A stretch of 21,970 nt of DNA from the NCBI GenBank assembly GCA_008931825.1, contig QXVZ01018324.1, positions 1 to 21,970 on the forward strand, in the 5' to 3' direction. Every line of letters starts with the position of its first letter. Position 1 is the stretch's first letter. The DNA is from Phallusia fumigata (lineage: Eukaryota > Chordata > Ascidiacea > Phlebobranchia > Ascidiidae). Below the pieces are notes generated by a model. The model searched no databases. It was given only the letters and a program-made list of their open reading frames with translations, and was not told the origin of the DNA. Position numbers and translations under genes: made by a program. Positions 8,501-18,486 of this stretch are shown here, piece after piece.

Positions 8501-11500
8501 TTTTCTGCAGATCTTTGCCAGCTAAAAGACCTCATCAACAAACAAGCTGGTGTGGATACGTTCGTCGAATGGTTAGATACTGTGGTCGATCAAAAAGTAA
8601 GTGCAAAAACCATGCGCAATCTAACAGCTGCGGTACTATTCAAGACAAATCCTAAATATACAACTGTTGAGGTTATTCCTATTTTCACTGCTTTTCACTG
8701 ACATAGGGTCTCATAGACATTTTTCTGTCACCAGGTAATAAAGCCCAGCAAACAAAACGGGCGTTCCATGAAAAAACGTGCACATGACTTTCTTCTGAAA
8801 TGGTCGTTTTTCGAAGCCAGGATTATGCACAACCTTACGATCAACAACGCCAATAGCATCAGTAAGTAACAAAAAATGTGCCTTCCTTTAAACCGAATAA
8901 TTAACATCTTTAACACGTCAGATTCGTTTCACTACCTTCGCATGATGATGGACGAATACATTTGGTTTGCAATCGAGACCCAGTTCAACAACGAAAAAAA
9001 GCAGGAGCTCCGAAATATGGTTTCAAAGAATATCAGTAAGTCTAAGTCTAATTCCACGTACAACGCGTCGCATATCATGGTCGTCTTAAGAGTCAAAGGG
9101 AGCATCGGACTTCAAAAGTGCACTTTAAAATAAAAATGCCAATAAAAATTGTTTGTGCGCGTTTACACGTAATGTAACTCTTATTTGCCAGTGTATTTGC
9201 TGGTTTTGCTCACAAAACCAAACGTACACTCCATATACTAAACCACGTTGACAGCAAGCTCACACATGTCTTGTCCGATACTTTTTAGAACATCACGCGC
9301 TCTGAGAAACATTTTTTTACTAAATTGCAGAACAAACGAAAACTCAACCACAAAGTGGCGCTATGCAGCAAGGCTGCTCCTCTCGTGCTATGACGTCACC
9401 CAACAGCGACTTCTCGTGCCCAGAAGGACTGGAAGGCCGAGCTATATGGGATGAACCTTTCACGTATGGCAATACTCAAGCGGGGCCTGCGTTCCAAAAC
9501 CTCTACGAAAATTCAATCAGTAAGAAAAACAAATCGCGTCCTAACGTGGACATTTTTAACACCTTTTGTTAAGTAATGCTATGAGGCAAACTGAGATTTG
9601 CGCTGGCAACAATGGTAAAGAGAACTCAAACCTATTGGACAAATTCGTTCAGCATAAAGTGTTTAACCTTGTTTGATGTTTGCCTTGCTTTTAAACGAGT
9701 TTTATTGAGAAAGTTTGAAAAATGCTTTGAGCTAGGTAGGAAGTTATTCTTAAAATATTGTACTTGTACGTGTCATACCTAACATTTTGGGGTAATTATT
9801 TATCTGGTATAGGTATCAAAAAATTTTAAAAATCTATTTGTTAAAAGTCTTAATCCATTTTTGCAGAATTGACGGAAATATGTGAATCGCAGTATTCGCA
9901 GCCAAATTCCCAATTCTATTTCGAACCAACTGAGCCGTTTGTGCTTACCGATACGCCCCAGGTTAGTATTCTAAATGTTGTTTTTAAAATTCTAGAGTAC
10001 CTGTTTTAAGTTTGCAGCAATTAAACGACGCACGGATTAAATCGAAACAATAATTAAGTATTACATTAATTTTTAAATGACTATAATTTTAGACACCTGT
10101 TGAATTTGAAACAGTTACAGAACAATTTTGTTGAATATTTTAGGACCAACTCACGTACACACCACAATATGATCAAACCTACACCTCGCCAAATCGAAGG
10201 TAAGACATGTTTTAGTGATCCTGGCTAGTTTATCAGAAAGCGGCTCCCTTTAACCAAGTCGTTTGCTATTTTGAAAGTGAGGTACGATTAACATGAACTT
10301 GTGATTAAATTTTCCAGTGGCTACGTTTATCACAATGGTTCCACCTTCGCATATCTAAGTAATGCGACAACAAGGAATGGCCAAGCAGCATACCCATACC
10401 CAAACGTCAACCAAGACGAGGGCTTTCCACCTAACCCACCTGGTAGGTGAATTTTCGTCTTGATTTTCAGATTTTCGACAGTTACACAATGACAAATAGA
10501 AAATGTACATTACCTTTAAATGGTATACAGTAGTTCAAGATTGTTTCCTATACAGGATGCTAACATACGCTTCGTCCTAGAAATTAGTTAGTTTTCTGTG
10601 TATAACGCGCTTTTAGAAAGTTTGGTATTCGGGCAAAACACCATTTTCTGTGGTTCGATAAGCAAGACACACTTTCACATCAACCAATGTTTTTAGGGTT
10701 TTACAAATCGATATCCCCAAACAAACGCCCCTATTGCGCCATGTCCAATGATGAAACATCAAGAATTAAGAGTTGTTCCGCACCGAACACGACAGCTACA
10801 GACAGCAAACTTTTGTGCAGCCCGACATCACTGGCTCTTTTCACCTCAACACAATCAACAGCTGATGAACTCAGCCCAAAAAAGGCGCGAAATACCTTCG
10901 TAGCACCAAAGGACAATAGCAAATCCGTGGATATTAACACCAGCGTGTCTCAGTCTACACAAATAGTGTTCGACGATCTCTCGCCAAACCTTTCTCAATT
11001 TCAAGACACGAAAGCAGATACAGAACCACTTTCTGTATCTTCATATGCATACTGCAGGTGTGTATAGCACCACAGCTTTAAGCATCTTTTCTAGTTTACA
11101 TGGAATATAGAAGTCACAAAAAGACAATACGGCTCCCATGTCGGCCATTAATTAAAACCCACTCTACAAATCTTATTTAAACCATGAGATTTTGTACAGT
11201 CTATACATTATAAACGTTTTTTTTTCAATTATTAACATCAGCTTTCAGGCCATTTTCAGTAAACTCACTTTCACAAAAATCTTTCGTTTGGGCATTTGCT
11301 ACTTCAGTCTAAACAAACATTAATGTAACTGTACTTACTTTTCTGTGAAACAGTTTTCCATTTTTCCTTTTCACCTTTGTCTCTTTCTTGTAGCACTGCC
11401 GGAACAAGTTCTTTGCATGCTGGTCCAACCAACTTTGTCCTTGCAAACTCCAGCAACATCCCCAACAGCGGAAGCGAAGTACTTTTGACACCGAATGGCT

Positions 11501-12021
11501 ATGACTGTGCAAGCCAATCTCCTTCAGGTATAAAAATGCACTGATCAAAAACCTCCCCATAGCGCAATAGTAACATGCTTTAAAAATGAAACAGTTTATG
11601 ACGCACAAAAGATTATAGGGAAGCTCAGTAAAGCATAAAACTGCATAAAACTGATTTCAAGTAAACCATTAAAACTGATTTCACTAGTTGAAACTTAAAC
11701 AATGAACTATAGAAGATCAAACAATGAGCGAAAACAATGAATCATTGTACCCCGTGAAAGTGTTTTTTCCAAGTTGTCTAGGATGTTTACAAATCATAAC
11801 ATAATTTTTTTAATCGGAAATTGTTGCTTTTTAGTGCTCCTTGTTTTAACCAAAAATATAGACCATGTTTTTGTTTAGGCAGCCTTTGCTGGTCGATGAA
11901 CTCTGCAATTCAGATGGACCCAAAAGCAGAGAAATCGGCAGTTTTATTGAAAGACAACAATTCAGTTGAAACCACCCCAACCGATAACCTACCAGCAATA
12001 ACGTCCATGTTAGGACCATAA
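2502..12021 (+). CDS. RFX6: RFX6-like winged-helix transcription factor (interrupted by gaps)
   Basis: Nuclear DNA-binding regulator of the RFX family. Phase-consistent exons: 2502-2643, 3252-3375, 6334-6411, 6484-6514, about 7977-8151, 8511-8596, 8735-8861, 8922-9035, 9331-9519, 9867-9961, 10144-10199, 10318-10442, 10697-11057, 11394-11527, 11879-12021 (TAA). The first two exons give [17 protein letters not shown] and [12 protein letters not shown], and the third gives [12 protein letters not shown]: the RFX DNA-binding domain. GKGLTRFSP and later [19 protein letters not shown] and [12 protein letters not shown] match RFX6 better than RFX4. The Ser/Thr-rich C-terminal half (from 9331) is not recognisable. 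A likely start is ATG 2521 (A at -3, G at +4), but an upstream exon is possible. The roughly 21-residue exon with the TTRRLGTRG core and most of the dimerisation region are not found; n bases at 4244, 4564 and 6913 fall in those intervals. A frame change near 7965 is described separately. Confidence 0.9.
3376..4243 (+). other. RFX intron sequence, nothing recognised
   Basis: AT-rich, many stops in all frames. I searched here for the missing RFX exon encoding the TRRLGTRG core and did not find it. It ends at the n at 4244. Confidence 0.6.
4247..4378 (+). CDS. PRDM1-type C2H2 finger, last exon of a second PRDM1-related copy (fragment)
   Basis: The frame reads [16 protein letters not shown], then a complete C-x2-C-x12-H-x3-H finger, a basic tail [13 protein letters not shown] and TGA (4376-4378). 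It fits as the fourth finger of a PRDM1-type array: linker HSGEKPY follows naturally after the third finger LKTHLRLH. The PRDM1-related gene at 13010-14893 ends with a different tail after its third finger and lacks this one. The fragment lies between n bases at 4244 and 4564, inside an RFX intron on the same strand. Misplacement of a small contig is the simplest explanation; a true nested exon is possible. The bases TCCACAG before the finger could be either the end of the preceding coding sequence or a splice acceptor. Confidence 0.7.
   Translation, partial: HSGEKPYQCEVCTKRFRTRRCLKAHSLTHTKKICRTNKISLPQ
4632..4638 (+). promoter_or_regulatory. TATA-like element TATAAAT
   Basis: It lies about 65 bases upstream of the ATG at 4702. 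This spacing would suit a start site for the alternative RFX first exon. Such motifs are frequent in AT-rich DNA, so support is weak. Confidence 0.25.
4702..4763 (+). CDS. RFX6: Alternative first coding exon of the RFX6-like gene (DNA-binding domain mostly skipped)
   Basis: ATG in a good context (GAGATGG) opens 20 codons plus two bases, beginning [10 protein letters not shown] and ending KSCA-K, followed by a strong donor GTAAGC. The two leftover bases AA join the leading G of the exon at 6334 to give [13 protein letters not shown] in frame. From memory, human RFX4 has short isoforms that start from an alternative exon spliced to the same YHYYG exon, so this layout has a parallel. The exon also has exactly the length and phases of the missing DNA-binding exon, but its residues do not match the nearly invariant TRRLGTRG core. 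I therefore prefer an alternative start to a diverged DNA-binding exon. A chance ORF before a chance donor cannot be excluded. Confidence 0.5.
4764..6333 (+). other. RFX intron, no gene seen
   Basis: About 1.6 kb without coding signal. The part from about 5090 to 5420 is less AT-biased and contains a consensus TCF/LEF-like palindrome CTTTGATCAAG at 5261-5271. No repeat or RNA gene was recognised. Confidence 0.5.
6515..7976 (+). other. RFX interval where dimerisation exons are expected
   Basis: The n at 6913 lies here. The family protein needs about 150 more residues between the exon ending at 6514 and the one ending at 8151. Only weak echoes are visible: [14 protein letters not shown] around 7736-7780 and VYKIL...IQSF in an open frame from 7798 to about 7970. 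A patch at 7010-7160 is richer in GC and holds a perfect 9-bp inverted repeat (7034-7042/7049-7057). No exon can be called with confidence. Confidence 0.35.
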
Positions 12022-12152
12022 ATTATGAAACCTTTTATGGGAAAGCCATACACGTTGATGTTTATGCAGTTTTTAACGTGCTTTTTAGTTGTTTGGCTAA
12101 GTTTTGTGCTAAAATGTCTGTTGTTTTTCTGTCTTGCGCGTTAAAAAAAACA

Positions 12153-12158
12153 AATAAA
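12153..12158 (+). terminator. Poly(A) signal of the RFX6-like gene
   Basis: AATAAA about 130 bases after the TAA at 12019-12021, a normal distance for a metazoan 3' UTR. The interval 12022-12358 otherwise holds only AT-rich UTR/intergenic sequence and a short GGGAGGGAGGG run near 12181. Confidence 0.55.
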
Positions 12159-12359
12159 CTTTAATGCCATATTTTTTTGAGGGAGGGAGGGTTATGTAAA
12201 ACTTTACCTACTGTTTTCAACCAAAAAGTACATTTTACAAGAAGCACATTGATAAACAATAGACACAAATGCCTTCCAAGCGTCTATGAAAAACCATAGC
12301 CTACAATCAAAGGGAGTAAATACAAAGAGGGTACAGCTATATATTGAATTAAATGCACN

Positions 12360-12646
12360 TAAATTAAATGTAGGTTAATTTTTGTGGCCTCTGTCGTAGG
12401 TAGGCAGCGGAAAGTGTTAAACCTATTAGTCCTTTTCTGCTGATATACTTTTTTTAACAAAATTATGAATGAATATTTTATCAGTATCTGAAGCACCAAT
12501 GCCAATAAGTATGAGCTCCAACAACGGTAACATTGGACCATGGACATGCTTAAAAAGAATCAAGTCTAACGCCAATCGTATGGGCCTGAACACCAATTGC
12601 TTCACAAATAGGTAAAATCCTTATACAGCCAGATAGCTAGTAAATT
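12360..12646 (+). repeat. Diverged duplicate of PRDM1-related exon 2 region (copy 1)
   Basis: It matches 13665-13939 almost end to end and is bounded on both sides by n (12359 and 12647). The intron portion differs at about 5 of 125 positions. The exon has more changes plus a 12-base insertion. Confidence 0.9.
12485..12611 (+). CDS. Exon of a second PRDM1-related copy
   Basis: Acceptor TTTTATCAG and donor AG|GTAAAATCC are identical to those of the exon at 13790-13904, and the frame is open throughout. It starts [15 protein letters not shown] like its twin. It then differs at five residues (I/L, P/Q, I/F, N/S, N/Y) and carries four extra residues (CFTN) near its end. It lies upstream of the first exon of the intact gene, so it is not a mutually exclusive exon of that transcript as drawn. 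It most likely comes from a tandem paralogue whose other exons fall in the gaps at 12359 and 12647. It could be functional or decaying; one exon cannot decide. Confidence 0.6.
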
Positions 12647-12647
12647 N

Positions 12648-13009
12648 GCTTACATCGTGCACAAAGGATGATTTATTCAAAAAAGTTAAAATGTCTAGTT
12701 AAACTTTCGAGCCTTGTGCTTGCGTAGTCATCTGTTTCAGTTCAAAGCGAACTTTGCTGCAAGAGTAAAGTTACGAGTCGGGCGTTTCTGATTGAGTCCA
12801 CGGGCACTTTTAAATCACAGACCAGTCGCATTTTCAATTTCAGCTGGAATGAGGAAAGTGCTGATAGGCAAAGTGGCACTTCCAAAAAAAGAAGGTCTTT
12901 TACCGTCTTTGCAGAAAGTGTTAGGCCATTTCAGTGACTTATTTTTGCAGAAGGTTGCATAAGCCTTTTCAGCTGCTGTATCGCTACATGAAACTTTTTG
13001 CACAACAAA
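12648..13009 (+). other. 5' flank/5' UTR of the PRDM1-related gene
   Basis: No coding signal in the frame of the gene: a TGA lies in frame about 24 bases before the ATG at 13010. Several acceptor-like stretches (for example TTTTTGCAG near 12950) could end an untranslated first exon's intron or accept a spliced leader. No convincing core promoter was seen. Confidence 0.4.
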
Positions 13010-14893
13010 ATGTCAGACAACGTAGGCATTGCCAATGCCAAAGATGCTGCTTTCACCAAGGCATTAGACTTAAGGGTACCTCAGCCTAAAAGAGGATCCC
13101 ACTTCCATGAAATTGTAGGAGCTGCTACGAAAACATTTAAAGTTGATGAACCCTTGGATCTTTCTCTCAAATCAACTCAAGGCATAAGAACGACTGATCA
13201 AAACAACAACGAATACATTGCAAGGGATTTCGTAAAGACAAACCAACAATTAACACAAAACTCAGTAGAATGGCAAAGTGCATCGAAAGGGCCACAGACA
13301 TTTTTGCAAACCTTTTTGACTTTGCTTCAAACAGAGATGCCAGTGTATGAAGCTAACCAAACTGCTGTGGAGTTTATGCAACATCGCAACGCATTCATCG
13401 CGGCCGCAGCAACCCTCTACCCTAGCTTTTTGAGATCTTGGTGCATTGGAAAGGAACAAATGTATTTGCCACAAATAGACAAAAACTACATGGTAAAACA
13501 ACAAAGAAACGCCGACTTGAGTGGATTGTCACCAAAGAGATTTCAGGAATGCAGAAATTGGAACAACAATGGTAAATTTCATGGCAATTGTCACTTTGTT
13601 TAGAAGTTGGACCTTCGTAAAGCCAATGGCTTAATTAGTTGGTACTTAAAAATAAAGTTACCGGTAAATTAAATGTAGGTTAATTTTTGTGGCCTTTTTC
13701 GTAGGTAGGCAGCGGAAGGTGTTAAACCTATTAGTCCTTTTCTGCTGATATACTTTTTTTAATAAAATTCTGAATGAATATTTTATCAGTATCTGAAGCA
13801 CCAATGCCAATAAGTATGAGCTCCAACAACGGCAACCTTGGACAATGGACATGCTTAAAAAGATTCAAATCTAGCGCCTATCGTATGGGCCTGAACACTA
13901 ACAGGTAAAATCCTTATGCAGCCAATTAGCTAGTAAATTTTATCGCTTTCTTTTGATTGACACTATAACTGTAATTAAGCGGCTTTTTGGTTGCAATAGT
14001 CAATACTCGTGATTTTCAATTTACAGGACAATGATGGACGATGAGAGGTCGAACAGCGGATACAGATCTTTGCCCTACCCCTTGCGCAAGGAGAATGGCA
14101 GGATTGTTTACGAGTGTAACGTTTGTCTAAAACGATTCGGACAACTCTCCAACCTTAAGGTACAACGCCACCGCACTAATTTTCTAGATTTCGTAGAACT
14201 ATCTCGACATAAATGCCTTTATGGTGTTTGGCCCCGCTTATGGTGTTTGTTCATTCGTATACTGTGTGTTCCATTTTGGACCAATGCTATTCTTTTCCTA
14301 ACACTTTTTTGAAAACAATATCGTACAGTTAGTTCAGCCTATACCAGCTATGTAACGCTTTGATTTCTTCGGTCAGGTTCATCTGCGTGTTCACACTGGT
14401 GAACGCCCCTTCAAGTGCCAGGTCTGTATGAAAGGTTTTACCCAGCTTGCCCACCTTCAAAAACATCATCTTGTTCATACCGGAGAGAAACCACACGAAT
14501 GTGGCGTTTGCAATAAGCGCTTCAGTTCTACAAGCAACTTAAAGACCCACCTGAGACTCCACAGGTAGTTTTTTTGTTTGATTACTTTTTAGTCCTTTTG
14601 AAAATATACATTGAACAAGTTTAAAAATGTAAATAAACATTTTCGACATCACAAAAGTATGAACAACTATTATTTTAAGCAACGTGCAAGAGCCACATGC
14701 TTCAACTTCAAATCAGACTAGAGGACAGCTGGTGGAATCTTGCCAATATACCCGATTTTCCGAAAAACCAATACACGAGTCAGTGCCGAACAGTCAACAA
14801 TCCTTTCAGAGTACGCCACCCAGCGACAGATTTTTAGGGGATGGCAGTTTCATCCCAACTGGGGCTGGTTCTGTCTCCATTGATGTTGTTTAA
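13010..14893 (+). CDS. PRDM1/Blimp1-related zinc-finger repressor without a PR domain
   Basis: Probable nuclear repressor. Exons 13010-13571, 13790-13904, 14027-14159, 14377-14564 and 14680-14893 join in phase to 403 residues. ATG 13010 (AAAATGT) has an in-frame TGA just upstream. Residues about 47-54 read EPLDLSLK, a PxDLS-type CtBP co-repressor motif as in PRDM1; a weaker ALDLR lies near residue 19. Residues 237-245 (GYRSLPYPL) and the fingers match PRDM1 closely: finger 1 [17 protein letters not shown] (C256, C259, H272, H276), finger 2 [17 protein letters not shown] (C284, C287, H300, H304), finger 3 [17 protein letters not shown] (C312, C315, H328, H332). PRDM1 normally has an N-terminal PR/SET domain and five fingers; neither a PR domain nor fingers 4-5 are present. 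The tail from residue 333 is Ser/Gln-rich. From memory, ascidians have Blimp1-like zinc-finger genes (BZ1/BZ2, Prdm1-r) active in anterior neural tissue; this is probably one of them. Confidence 0.9.
13665..13939 (+). repeat. Duplicate of the 12360-12646 segment (copy 2, inside the intact gene)
   Basis: It includes the 3' part of intron 1, all of exon 2 (13790-13904) and the start of intron 2 of the PRDM1-related gene. It is 12 bases shorter than copy 1 because of the exon insertion there. Confidence 0.9.
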
Positions 14894-15234
14894 ACACCAC
14901 TGCAACAGTTAAAATCCGCAAAAACGTGCAAGAGGTTAAACCAAGTTGGATTTGCCCGTTCCTATCATTGTAGCATTTGCATCTGACCTTTGATACGCAC
15001 CAGATGTCAATATTTCGATTGTGATGTTATTGACTTGATTTGCTGAAGATTTAGATTGCTAAAACTCAACATTTTTCGAACGCAAAAAATACTGTACATT
15101 TTCTTGACTGTACAATGCTGTTTAAATATGTCCCAGTTTTTTTGGTTTTCACCAAGGCAAGAACTTGTGAAGTCAGGCAAGCCACAAAAACAGCAAACAT
15201 GCAAAACAAAACCAAACAAATATAATTTTATGCT

Positions 15235-15276
15235 AATAAATTAAAAAAGGCACAAAAATTCAGCTGTTAAAATAAA
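15235..15276 (+). terminator. Poly(A) signals after the PRDM1-related gene
   Basis: Two AATAAA hexamers, at 15235-15240 and 15271-15276, about 340-380 bases after the stop at 14893. The interval 14894-15234 is AT-rich 3' UTR with no coding signal. Confidence 0.45.
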
Positions 15277-15504
15277 AAATCGCAGATCTTTACCACTTCC
15301 CAGAGAAAAAAATTTCTACTGAAAAAGAGAAAAAGGGGCAAGTGGTTGTTACGGACATGCGTGTGCAACCTCGTTACGGCATAAAGGCGTTCGTTTTGGC
15401 TGAAATCGGTCATTCTTGGGTACTGCTGGCCTATGTGAAAGTAAATTAAATGTGTTGAGTTAAAAGTCGAAATGCAACTTACACCCCTTTAAATATTACT
15501 ACAT

Positions 15505-15525
15505 TTTGTTTTTTATTTTTGTCAG
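15505..15525 (+). promoter_or_regulatory. Strong splice acceptor, candidate spliced-leader site of the WD40 gene
   Basis: A T-rich tract ending TTTTTGTCAG lies 63 bases before the WD40 start codon. No matching upstream donor or exon was recognised. In ascidians many mRNAs receive a spliced leader at such unpaired acceptors, so trans-splicing is a reasonable reading; an ordinary 5' UTR intron is the alternative. Confidence 0.4.
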
Positions 15526-15531
15526 TGTTAG

Positions 15532-15585
15532 ATGGCAAGGTACAACAACTTTTTTGCACTAAAGAATGTAGGTCTGTTTTGCTGA
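15532..15585 (+). CDS. In-frame upstream mini-ORF before the WD40 gene
   Basis: ATG 15532 opens 17 codons (MARYNNFFALKNVGLFC) and stops at TGA 15583-15585, three bases before the main ATG and in the same frame. It begins six bases after the proposed acceptor, so it would be the first AUG of the mature mRNA. Translation of the main ORF would need reinitiation or leaky scanning. It could restrain translation; this is inference. Confidence 0.3.
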   Translation: MARYNNFFALKNVGLFC

Positions 15586-15588
15586 TTT

Positions 15589-16671
15589 ATGGCTCACAAA
15601 AGACTTGAGGCTGCAATTTTAGCCGGTCATGAAATTGGGGACTATAGTGACCTGCCCAACAGATATGGTCAAATTAAGCAAAAAAACCTTGCTGATCCTA
15701 TTGTGAAAACAAATAAAGTGTCACTTCCACTTGACAGATGGGGAATTTACAGCGTTAAATACAATCATGATGGTAAGGAATTGGCAGTGGGCTTTGGAAA
15801 TGGTGGAATTATTGTAGTTGACCATAAATCAGGAATAAAACTTCATGATGTGACGCATGGACATAGAAAAGGATTGGCAGTTATGGCTCTGCAGTATCTC
15901 AAGGAAGAGCTTATAATTTCAGCCGGAGCAAGTGGCAAAATCAATTTGTGGGAGCAAAACCCTGCTGTTGGTAAGAATTTGGAACCTTCAGTGTCTTTAA
16001 TGGAGGAAAAAAATGAGATTAATGCTCTTGATGTTTGCCAAGATGGACATTTCTTTGCAACTGCTGGGAAAGACAGAAATATCAGGTTATATGATTCTAA
16101 TACATTCCAACTGCATCGTACTATTGTGGCCCCTGATTACATTAACATGGATGAAGTAAATATATACACAGGCCACACCAAACGCATATTTGCTTTAAAG
16201 TTCCATCCAGAGGATAACAACCTGTTTCTAACAGCAGGCTGGGATGATTGTGTTAAGCTTTGGGATAAAAGAATCCCTAGAAATGCAAAATGTTCAATCC
16301 CTGGACCACACATCTGTGGTGCAGCTTTAGATCTGAAAGGCAATCATATTCTTACTGGTTCATGGTCAGCTAAAAACTCCCTACAGCTATGGGATTTGAG
16401 AAGTGGATTATTAAGTAAAACCTTGCCTTTTCCACATGATGAAAAATCTGAAGGGGAATTTCTGTATTGTGCAAAGTTTGCAAATCCTAATGCAGTTGTG
16501 GCTGGTGGCAGTGGCACCAACAGTGCCTGTATAATAAACTCAAACACTGACAGGCTTCTTGGTTTGGTTCAAAGCAAGAAACCAGTTCTTACTTTGGACT
16601 CATGCAACAATGGAAAGCAACTTGCTGTTGCAGGAATAGGTGGAAATCTTCAACTTACATCCATAGTTTAA
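15589..16671 (+). CDS. Intronless seven-blade WD40 repeat protein
   Basis: A single open frame of 360 residues; a TGA lies six bases before the ATG, so the start is firm for this frame. After an N-terminal leader of about 50 residues, seven beta-propeller blades can be traced: about 54-79, 98-122, 145-172, 200-228, 242-272, 291-320 and 332-359. Blade signatures include KINLWEQ, NIRLYDS, CVKLWDKR with the preceding TAGWDD, and LQLWDLR. There is no extra catalytic or targeting domain, signal peptide or membrane segment, so the whole protein is one propeller, probably a scaffold. I do not recognise a named orthologue. The absence of introns contrasts with the neighbouring genes and could mean a retrocopy origin, although the intact frame argues that it works. 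Confidence 0.9.
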   Translation: MAHKRLEAAILAGHEIGDYSDLPNRYGQIKQKNLADPIVKTNKVSLPLDRWGIYSVKYNHDGKELAVGFGNGGIIVVDHKSGIKLHDVTHGHRKGLAVMALQYLKEELIISAGASGKINLWEQNPAVGKNLEPSVSLMEEKNEINALDVCQDGHFFATAGKDRNIRLYDSNTFQLHRTIVAPDYINMDEVNIYTGHTKRIFALKFHPEDNNLFLTAGWDDCVKLWDKRIPRNAKCSIPGPHICGAALDLKGNHILTGSWSAKNSLQLWDLRSGLLSKTLPFPHDEKSEGEFLYCAKFANPNAVVAGGSGTNSACIINSNTDRLLGLVQSKKPVLTLDSCNNGKQLAVAGIGGNLQLTSIV

Positions 16672-18300
16672 ACAAGTTTCCACAAACTTTGTCTTGAGTA
16701 TTGCATATTTCAATTTTTATGCATTGTTTTAACTGTCTTGCAAAAAACAGGTTTCCTCAGTATTGCCTTTAATTTGTGTTTATTGCTGTTTTTGTTTTAC
16801 AAATGCTGCTGGAGTAACTTTTTATTTCAAAATTTTGTTACATATTATATTTTTGATACAGCAAGCATTAAACAGCTTTTTTGCCTGTAGTTTTAGCTTC
16901 AAATGGCCGTTTACTGAGAAATGTATGTCAGCCGAAAATAGCACTGCAAGATGTTATCGCAAAATACAAAGCAAACCTCCTATTGCCATGTTGGTTTTGT
17001 TGCAGCTGGACAAAGGATCTGACAAGATTGTTTACAGGATTGAGTAAACGCAGTTGCTCGCAAAGAGCTAGGACAACCATTGTATCCTTTAGCTAAACAA
17101 ACAGTTCACAGGCAAACATGTACTTAAAGAAAACGGCTTTTGTGCGGTTTTCTTACAAAGTCATTGAGTTCTGCGAATGCGTAGGCAGACAAACAGATAA
17201 CAAAACATCAAAACGTTTTTACAGGACACCAGCTTTAAGGCGCACGTTCACTAAATCGACAAATTACTGTTGTGACATTTTTACAGCTAAGGCGGCCTAA
17301 ATTGCTGGTTGCCAGGCAATAAAAGGCGGTGACACAATAACACTGAACCAGTGGTTTTCGACCTGTGAGGTGGTATTCGCTGGTGCATACATAAAAACAC
17401 GAAAGGTTACCCGTTATTAAGTACCGTGGTTGACTTCTCCATACAGCACGACGTTGAATCCAAATAGCCACCGCATTTACCAAAATACACTTCACTTCTG
17501 AACGCAAGTGCCCAATTATTTAATAAAACTTATAAACGGGTATAGTTTGAACGCCACAAGCTTCAATGCACCTGTGCTTGTGCTTGGTGAGTTAAGTCAT
17601 TGCGACAAAATACATCTAAATACGCAACTTGACGGTAATTTACGACGTACAAAAAACACACCATGGCGTTTATTATCTGTTGATTAGCGAGGTTCAATTG
17701 TTTTAAATCACTCTAAATCACAAACTTTACTGCTTTTGTGACATAAGTCAAGCAACAAACAAACAAAATTCCTTGAAAACCGGACTTGAACGGACTCGAG
17801 TTTAGTTCTTGACTTGGTTAACTAATAGACTCAAGCAGTGGCCTCTGATAGGCTAAATTAATTCGCTAAGGTAAGGCAGGAGCATGCAGTTTGGCAATGT
17901 GTACAAAACCCAGTGCAGGGACTTGTGACCTTCACATCAAGAGCTCGTTTGGGTCAGCTTTTACTGAGTGATCTAATCATCGGAGCCACAAACACAACTT
18001 AAATTGAAGGTAACACAAATAGTCTCACCATCGATTGCTACAACGCGTTACTTTTTCAAAAATCTATATTGCGGCGCAGGGTCAGGGAGCCAGGACGTCT
18101 GGTACCTTTTAAAGATGTTTGCTGCCATCATTTAATCACAATAATAACGCCAATACCCTTTTTTAAGTTCACTGCCATTTTTTATTTTGCAACATAAACT
18201 TGTCATGAAATGGACAGCGACCTTATTGCACAAGTGTAACCTGTTCCGATGACAATACAGAGCCTGCAAAATCAGGTGTGAAAGTAAATGGAGGTACAAC
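16672..18300. other. Intergenic region between WD40 and V-ATPase genes
   Basis: About 1.6 kb with no supported gene. An ATTAAA at 16867-16872 may serve the WD40 transcript. A hAT-terminus-like string CAGTGGTTTTCGACCTGTG begins at 17349 without a visible partner. The open frames here are short and lack family resemblance. Confidence 0.5.
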
Positions 18301-18323
18301 GCACTGAAGGTTGGTAAAACTAC

Positions 18324-18358
18324 TTTATTCTATGTATCATTTTTGAGATTTTTTTATT
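18324..18358 (-). terminator. Poly(A) signals of the V-ATPase subunit F gene (minus strand)
   Basis: Two minus-strand AATAAA hexamers, at 18353-18358 and 18324-18329, lie about 130-160 bases beyond the stop codon at 18487-18489. Confidence 0.45.
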
Positions 18359-18486
18359 TTACTGTAGTTCAGTTGGACCTAAAATTCGAGTACTTTTCAT
18401 TGCATCATCTTATGATGAAACAATATTCTCAGTTCAAGAGACAACGTCAAACAATTTGAAATAGTGTGGAATATTTTAGGTCATTC

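Noticed and set aside
10731-10940. Minus-strand ORF of 69 codons
   Set aside because: Shadow of the RFX exon 10697-11057, which is in phase with its neighbours.
12284-12547. Minus-strand ORF with a twin at 13658-13852
   Set aside because: It is antisense to the duplicated PRDM1-related exon and intron; its conservation is explained by the duplication.
16137-16547. Two minus-strand ORFs inside the WD40 gene
   Set aside because: Antisense shadows of a clear seven-blade propeller frame.
17235-17507. 90-codon minus-strand ORF in the intergenic region
   Set aside because: No family resemblance, no good splice or start context, and composition like flanking noncoding DNA.
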